In this document: positions 58,601 through 64,000 of the stretch, in pieces
Layout: every line of letters starts with the position of its first letter
Numbering within the stretch: position 1 is the first letter of the stretch
NCBI GenBank assembly: GCA_028583605.1
Contig: CM053326.1
Location: 21,852,536 to 21,916,535 of the forward strand
DNA length: 64,000 bases
Direction: 5' to 3'
From: Dastarcus helophoroides
Taxonomy: Eukaryota; Arthropoda; Insecta; Coleoptera; Bothrideridae
Notes under the pieces: generated by a model
Told to the model about the DNA's origin: nothing
What the model saw: the letters and a program-made list of their open reading frames with translations, nothing else
The model's database searches: none
Made by a program: the position numbers and the translations under genes

Positions 58601-61600
58601 CTTATTTCCTAACATTTAATTAAAGCGAGATGGAATAAATAACAGAGCTTGAGTTTATGGGGTAGAGAACAACAGTAAGTTGAGCTGAATTATACAATTA
58701 TTTCGTCGGGGCCCTTTATGTTGCATGTTTATTTCCAAACAACCAAAGGGTATGATACTCAATTACAGTTCTTCTCCCCCTTCGCTTTCGGTTATTATTG
58801 TTGGCTCAATTATGCCTTTGGACCTCATCTGCATCCAGTTTCGAGCTAGTAGATGTCTATAGAGAACGTCTTATCGGACGAACCACTCCGGACCCCCTCT
58901 ATTGAAATTTCCGATTTCCCATTAATTAATACACGTAATTGATATCGATCGATGTGTATCTTTATTTCAAAGGGTAAAACTGAAAGGTTATTTTGATGGA
59001 GTTCTTTCAGTTGTTAATATGATCGTGGTGTCAACGGTAGGAGTTGGGTCTCGCGTATTTGCCATCGATCGCCGACATTGTTTGAGGAAACCGAAGACCG
59101 TTTCCTGGGATAATTCGACTTGTAGTGCATATAATTTCCAATTACCACGACAACCTGGCGCTCTGGCGAGAATATGAACAGACTTTAATTTGCCCGAGAT
59201 AATAGCGTCGTCTGGTCGACAATTTATGGAAGATCTGAGACCAGCTCAAGATTGAGAGCCTAGCTGCTTATGTAGTTAGGGATAAATTGCTATTTCTAAT
59301 AATAAGAGTGAGCAAATAAACCAGTAAATGAACCAGTAATATGAACCGCTACTTTTTGGGTAATCTAAACCTGTGGATTCTTTAATAAAACGAGAAAGTT
59401 TAATTCATTTACCAGAAGAGAAGAGTTTCCAATTTAAGGTGCCCTCCAAAGTTGCGATTAAATGGCAATTAAATGTTCTACAATTAAATAGTTGAAAATA
59501 TTTACAACCAAACGCCATAGACTTATTTTGCTTTTGTTTGGCCATCATCAGCTGCTTCGCTGTAAACGTTTTCAACCTAGAACCATTAGTCAATCATATA
59601 AGTACTCAAGAGATATCCCATTCAGCTATTTTAACTGATGACAACCAAGGAAGGTCACAACTGGCCTTTAGTTGTTAGTTGTGAGAATTTTTAACTGTAC
59701 TCAAATGTTTAATAGTTTGATTGCAAAATATTTATTTGCCATTTATTAGTTAAGGTGAAATGTCCAAAAAGCTACGGATGCTGGTAGTCAAGTTATATCT
59801 TATTATTTGTGGTCCTTATAATTTTTGTCACATTGTATTTATCTGTGTAAATTCATCTTTGACTTATTAGGTACTTTCGGTCTTCATATTTACTATGTCT
59901 TTTAAAACCATCATTTTTCTTTTCAATTATGTTAACTTTATAAAAAATTATACATAAGTTCATTTTTCTGTTTCGAGGAAAAATCACCGCCTTTCTATTT
60001 GTAACACAATGCGCCAATTTGAATAAAATGAATTATGTTGGATATAATTTGTTTAGCGTCAGAAGTATGAGGGGGAAGTCGCGTTGGGGGCGCGTTCTTT
60101 TTTACCCTGGATATTCCACGAAACAGCGTGCGCCTCTTTCGAACAATACATGGGACCATCCATCAAAAGGTGGTGTTACTTGGACGAGCGGGAAAGAAAA
60201 GAGGAAAAACAGTCGACTTTTTTAATCTCCCACCCTGACGACGCCAAAGGCAACAGGCATCCTTAAAATTCGTTAGAATCTTGGCCGCTTTGCGGCAGGT
60301 AATTCTCCTTTTCTACTCGTTGTTTAAGCTAAAGTATTACGTTTTCAGTTAAGGCATTGAAACTGGGACATGTATAGCCTTAAAATGTTATTTTTGGCAT
60401 CTTCTTATTGAAGAAAATTAACGCTTCCCTTAACTTTTTCGAAAATCAAAAAGAATGTTTTTCAAAGGCAGAAATTCGAAAAGTGGTCAAAATTTTAAAA
60501 AGTCGTAATTCCATCTAAAAAGATGAATTTTGAAAAAGGTAAAACAAACGTCAAAATTTCAGATATAATTCTCCCGGCTGAATAGGTACATATTTTCCGT
60601 TGACGCAAGAGCCTAAAAAGCACAAACGATCCATGCCCATTCGAGAAAACGATTCTGATAAATATGTCGAAATTTCCAAAGAAAAGAGTTTTCTTTCTAA
60701 ACTTTTCCGAATGAATATGTTTGTCGAAGTTTTTTACTTATTTAGAAAACAAGTAGAATTTTCAAAGAATCTTATAGAAAATGCTAAGATCTTCAGAAAA
60801 AGCCGTATTTTGCAAAACCAACGAAGTTTGGAAAAAATTTTCAAAATAAAATTGAGACTGAGAAATCCTCTTATGATAGTAGATTGGTAGACAAATCGAT
60901 TAAATCATCCTCTGGGGCTCATGTGATCAAGAGTTGGTATATAACGGGCAGATTAAGTGATCAATTTTAATTCGCTTTAAGGACCTTCTCCGGCTTATAA
61001 AGCTTCTGTTAATCTAAATTACGCCGAATAGTAACAAGACTTGGTGGTTCAGTTTTATTAAGGTCGAGTTTTTGAGATGTGAATCGAGGATTACACAAAA
61101 GCGCTCTCATAGTATCAAAAGATAGAAAAAGACTTAAAAATAGACGCTCAACTAAGAGGTCCTCGAGCGAAACCTTTGGATTTTAATTTGCGCAAAGGCA
61201 ACTCTGACATAAAAGCGAGTCTAACTCTCTCTTGGTCGAGTTCGCCTACGCGGATACAAGAATAATAATCGAGTAAAAACACACCGTAAGCTCCTTGATG
61301 TAAATGCTTGATACTTCAACTGGAAAATAAATCGTTTCAAAAACAAGTATTACTTTTAAAAACGTAATAGGATACTCGAAGGTCCACAATGAACTTAAAG
61401 ATAGCGAGAGAGAGATGCAGGACTGATAGCGAAATGGACTGTGAACCATGTATATCCCCTTTCAGATATTAGATAATGTTGAATGAAGGGGGATGATATA
61501 ATTCAATAGAGTCGAATTCTGCACGTAACGTGCAGCATAGAAAAAATCCGGGCTTGAATACAGTGGAGGGATTAGAGCTTAGGTACTTGTTATCAAAGGA

Positions 61601-61871
61601 CGTATTGTCATCATATTGTGTCATTTCCAGAGGGTATAATGCCATGGAGCGGCAAAAGTGCTTACCCGGCCCGGTATATTTTATGCATGAAGGTCGCAGG
61701 GTGCGGTAGCCAAGGTTTATAATCTGTGGGGAGGATACCTACAAATTACTAATGGTAAAATAAATTTGCTTCGAAAATAGTGCTTGCCAACGATGTAGTT
61801 AGCGCATATTGTATCAACCGTAACTGTTACAAGTTACCAATTCATGTATATACTTTTATCTAACATACCAA
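58601..61871. other. Non-genic stretch
   Basis: GC-richer islands lie at 58680-59230 and 60000-60300. Minus-strand CTGATGATGGCC plus AAAC near 59545 recalls a hammerhead core but has no stem II. An AT-rich patch with AAATTTCGAAAA words lies at 60430-60880. Nothing else. Confidence 0.45.
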
Positions 61872-62033
61872 GTTATTCCGTACATTTCTCTCTGACATAA
61901 GTGTCAACTATACTGAGAGAAGCTATCCGAGACGTATCTACACAGCTGGAAGGAGATAGCTTCTCTCAGGATAGTTGACACTTATGTTAAAGAGAAAATA
62001 TATTTCATGTCAGAGAGAAATGTACGGAATAAC
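61872..62033. mobile_element. Nested hairpin element (foldback/MITE-like), 162 bp
   Basis: The outer arms GTTATTCCGTAC... (61872-61898) and their exact inverse (62007-62033) match over 27 bp. Inside, ATAAGTGTCAACTA (61897-61910) pairs with TAGTTGACACTTAT (61972-61985) and TGAGAGAAGCTATC (61914-61927) with its inverse (61955-61968). Only about 27 bp form the central loop. It is non-coding, and no clear target duplication was found. Such a structure fits a foldback or MITE-type element. Confidence 0.75.
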
Positions 62034-62121
62034 GTGTCTAGTGTAAACGCACCGTTAGGATGCGATTATCCGCTTATATTTGTATCTCTCGCGTACTAGA
62101 ATATTCGCCTTCTAATGGATT

Positions 62122-62391
62122 TCGATGCTTCATTTCGCACGTTAGAGAAACATCTTGGAGTAAGGGCAACATAACAGCTCTGCTATTCCTTCTACATGCC
62201 TTTGACTGAAGCTCAGTTGCCTAAATGTTATTACAGACGCTGCGCAGCGTTGTCGACTCAGAAAATCTACTGCAAAGCGGCTTATGTATTACTCTATCGA
62301 TGTGAACACTGCTAAAAATCTAGTAGTTATGGCACTCTTGCTTTGGCAGTTTTTTTACGATTACTGCCGGTAAACTACCTCAAGGTAATAA
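62122..62391. repeat. Dispersed repeat R, copy 2
   Basis: Same orientation and block order as 44900-45189. It follows the hairpin element at 61872-62033 by about 90 bp, so the hairpin might be one end of the same element in this copy; copy 1 lacks it. Confidence 0.65.
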
Positions 62392-64000
62392 AATATCGTC
62401 AAAATTTAACTGGTAAACATTTTAACATAAAAGTGTCTTCATTGATGATCTCGTTTGAAGTTATTCATTTTTTAGTTCTAACAACTCTTCAGTGATACTT
62501 AAAAAATGTGTCTTTCTGACGAACATGTTTAAGCTAATGTCAATCAAAGTTCTTAACACTAGAACAGGAAATCTACCACTGCTACTGAATATTGTCAAAT
62601 GTTTCAGTTTGAAACCGAAGACATTTCTGAATCATTCTGTAAATATTGAAACATATGCGATAAGGGTTATGTTGGGTTAAGCAAACAAGAAAAGCGATTT
62701 ATTAACATACGCAAATATGGCTTAAAATCCGCCATGCAGGAATAAAGTTGACCTCTCCAACTCTCTTCTTTCCCTAATTCCTTCTTTGTTCCCGTTTTAA
62801 TCGAGAGCGCCTGGCTCTACGTGAAGAGTTCTTAGGGAATCTTGTTCAAGTTTGCATTGATCCTGTCTCATCTCGACTTTCTACAGAATCATTTGCGGAA
62901 CTATGCGAAGCCCCACTTTATCCTAGGCAACGCCACTATCTGGGGAATTTTAATCTTCCACGCGCGCATTTTTTTTACTCTCCTTGCAGTAGAACGGTGC
63001 TTTGCTTCCTTTTGAAGGCCCTTTAGGATGCTAATTAGGATAATTTCCGTTTTCAAAGATGCAAACAACTCTTTAGTTTTTCCGTTCGGTGTTACATTAA
63101 ACTTTAACTAAATCTTATCTCATCGAGACTACCTTTTAAAAGTTCAATTCTGCAGCAAAGATATTTTCCCAAAGACTGAATTCTGGATTAAATTTTACTA
63201 GGAATAAATGTATCCTTTATTGGAGTTGTTTTTTTCTGACTTGCAGTTTACTAATTTTCAGAAGAAAAAAGTAGAAATAGTAACATTTAATCCGCAGTAG
63301 GAATGATCAATCGATGTTAGGCAACGAGCATTGATGTCTTAAACTCAATTTTGGAATAGGTATGCAAAATATCTCATAATTTAACCTCAATAACATCGAT
63401 TTTTGATATTAACTAGAACAGATCGACTTTTGATTCAAGACCTGATGATATGAACATCAGAATATTGAATACTTAGCAGTCGTTGTTTTACCCCTTCCAT
63501 TTGGAAGTTTTAAATTAATTTTTAACTCCTTACACTCGTCTTCTTATATTCTATAAAATATCATCAGTTAATGTAGACTCGGATTTTGCTTAAGCCAAAA
63601 TGAAAATTAACAAAAACGGGGCGGAATTCGCTCTTTGCCTCAAAGCCAGATAAGAAGTTTTAATTAAATATTGGTTTTAAAAAAAGGAATTCTTTCCCTT
63701 TTTAAAAGGTACATTTCGCTGCTAATTAAATTTCAAAGTAGAAAGAGAAATAATCAGAAATAAAATCGGCTGGTATTGAAACGTAGCGGCCCCCGAGCGA
63801 AGCAAAAATTATAATTTGTTTGATGTGGCCGGGACCTTAGCGCTATCTTGACAACTCCTTACGCCGACAATTGCTAGAGCGATTAACATGAAGGGTTTTA
63901 GAGACAAAGGGCCTGATAACGGCATCTGGCCGAGACAGCATCACAATATCGGGCGGGAGGAAGGCTTTAAGCCTCTTTAGAGCGACCGGCTTGCCTTCGA
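62392..64000. other. Non-genic end of the window
   Basis: GC-richer at 62700-63000 and 63780-64000, AT-rich between. No ORF with motifs and no recognised repeat. Confidence 0.5.

Noticed and set aside
59530..59560. Minus-strand CTGATGA followed by AAAC, hammerhead-like
   Set aside because: There is no room for stem II between the boxes.
1..64000. CRISPR array, operons or bacterial ribosome-binding sites
   Set aside because: No regularly spaced short repeats; introns, insect transposons and gene-poor AT-rich sequence show a eukaryotic genome.

Overview
The window looks like a piece of an arthropod nuclear genome, most probably an insect. It is AT-rich, has no bacterial-style gene packing, and is littered with decayed copies of typical insect transposable elements: pogo/Tigger, mariner, a Jockey-type LINE, an RTE-type LINE end, Penelope-like elements, MITEs, tRNA-derived repeats and LTR-like fragments. 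I found no host protein-coding gene that I can support. The sequence is best read as a large intergenic region or a giant intron. Short GC-richer, CpG-containing, non-repetitive islands are spaced through an AT-rich background.

The best preserved object is a 3.3-kb pogo/Tigger-type DNA transposon at 5135-8450. It has perfect 26-bp terminal inverted repeats, TA target duplications and one minus-strand transposase gene. The gene has a psq/CENP-B-type DNA-binding N-terminus, a DDD catalytic domain (35 residues between the last two Asp) and a lysine/glutamate-rich coiled-coil tail on a second exon, joined by a 132-bp GT-AG phase-1 intron. One in-frame TGA is the only visible lesion, and it looks like CpG decay of an Arg codon. 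TIR-core motifs recur inside both ends.

Layout: 1-5134 has no gene, with AT-rich low-complexity sequence near its end. 5135-8450 is the pogo element. 8526-8790 is LTR-like. 11748-12035 is a tandem duplication. 16348-16576 and 24805-24990 are two copies of one MITE. 19325-20702 is an LTR-like sequence followed by coding shards. 21040-21860 is a degenerate AT-rich repeat field. 24055-27835 holds several pieces of an AGGGTTCCGT / CCGTCCGT dispersed repeat family. 28850-29620 and 36505-36960 are degenerate tandem arrays that may be related. 34565-35172, 47278-48860 (minus) and 56265-56752 are three pieces of one Jockey-like LINE. 35436-36458 is a decayed mariner. 39158-39844 is a Penelope-like GIY-YIG endonuclease end. 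43332-44026 is an inverted-repeat structure around a second GIY-YIG fragment. 44900-45189 and 62122-62391 are copies of an unassigned dispersed repeat, the second lying next to a nested hairpin element at 61872-62033. 46500-46706 and 55247-55320 are tRNA-derived sequences, and 55443-55690 is the 3' end of an RTE-type LINE.

Apart from the pogo element, every coding region seen is truncated, frameshifted or stop-containing, so the window records old insertions rather than a working gene cluster. Calls of unrecognised ORFs and possible exons are marked with low confidence.
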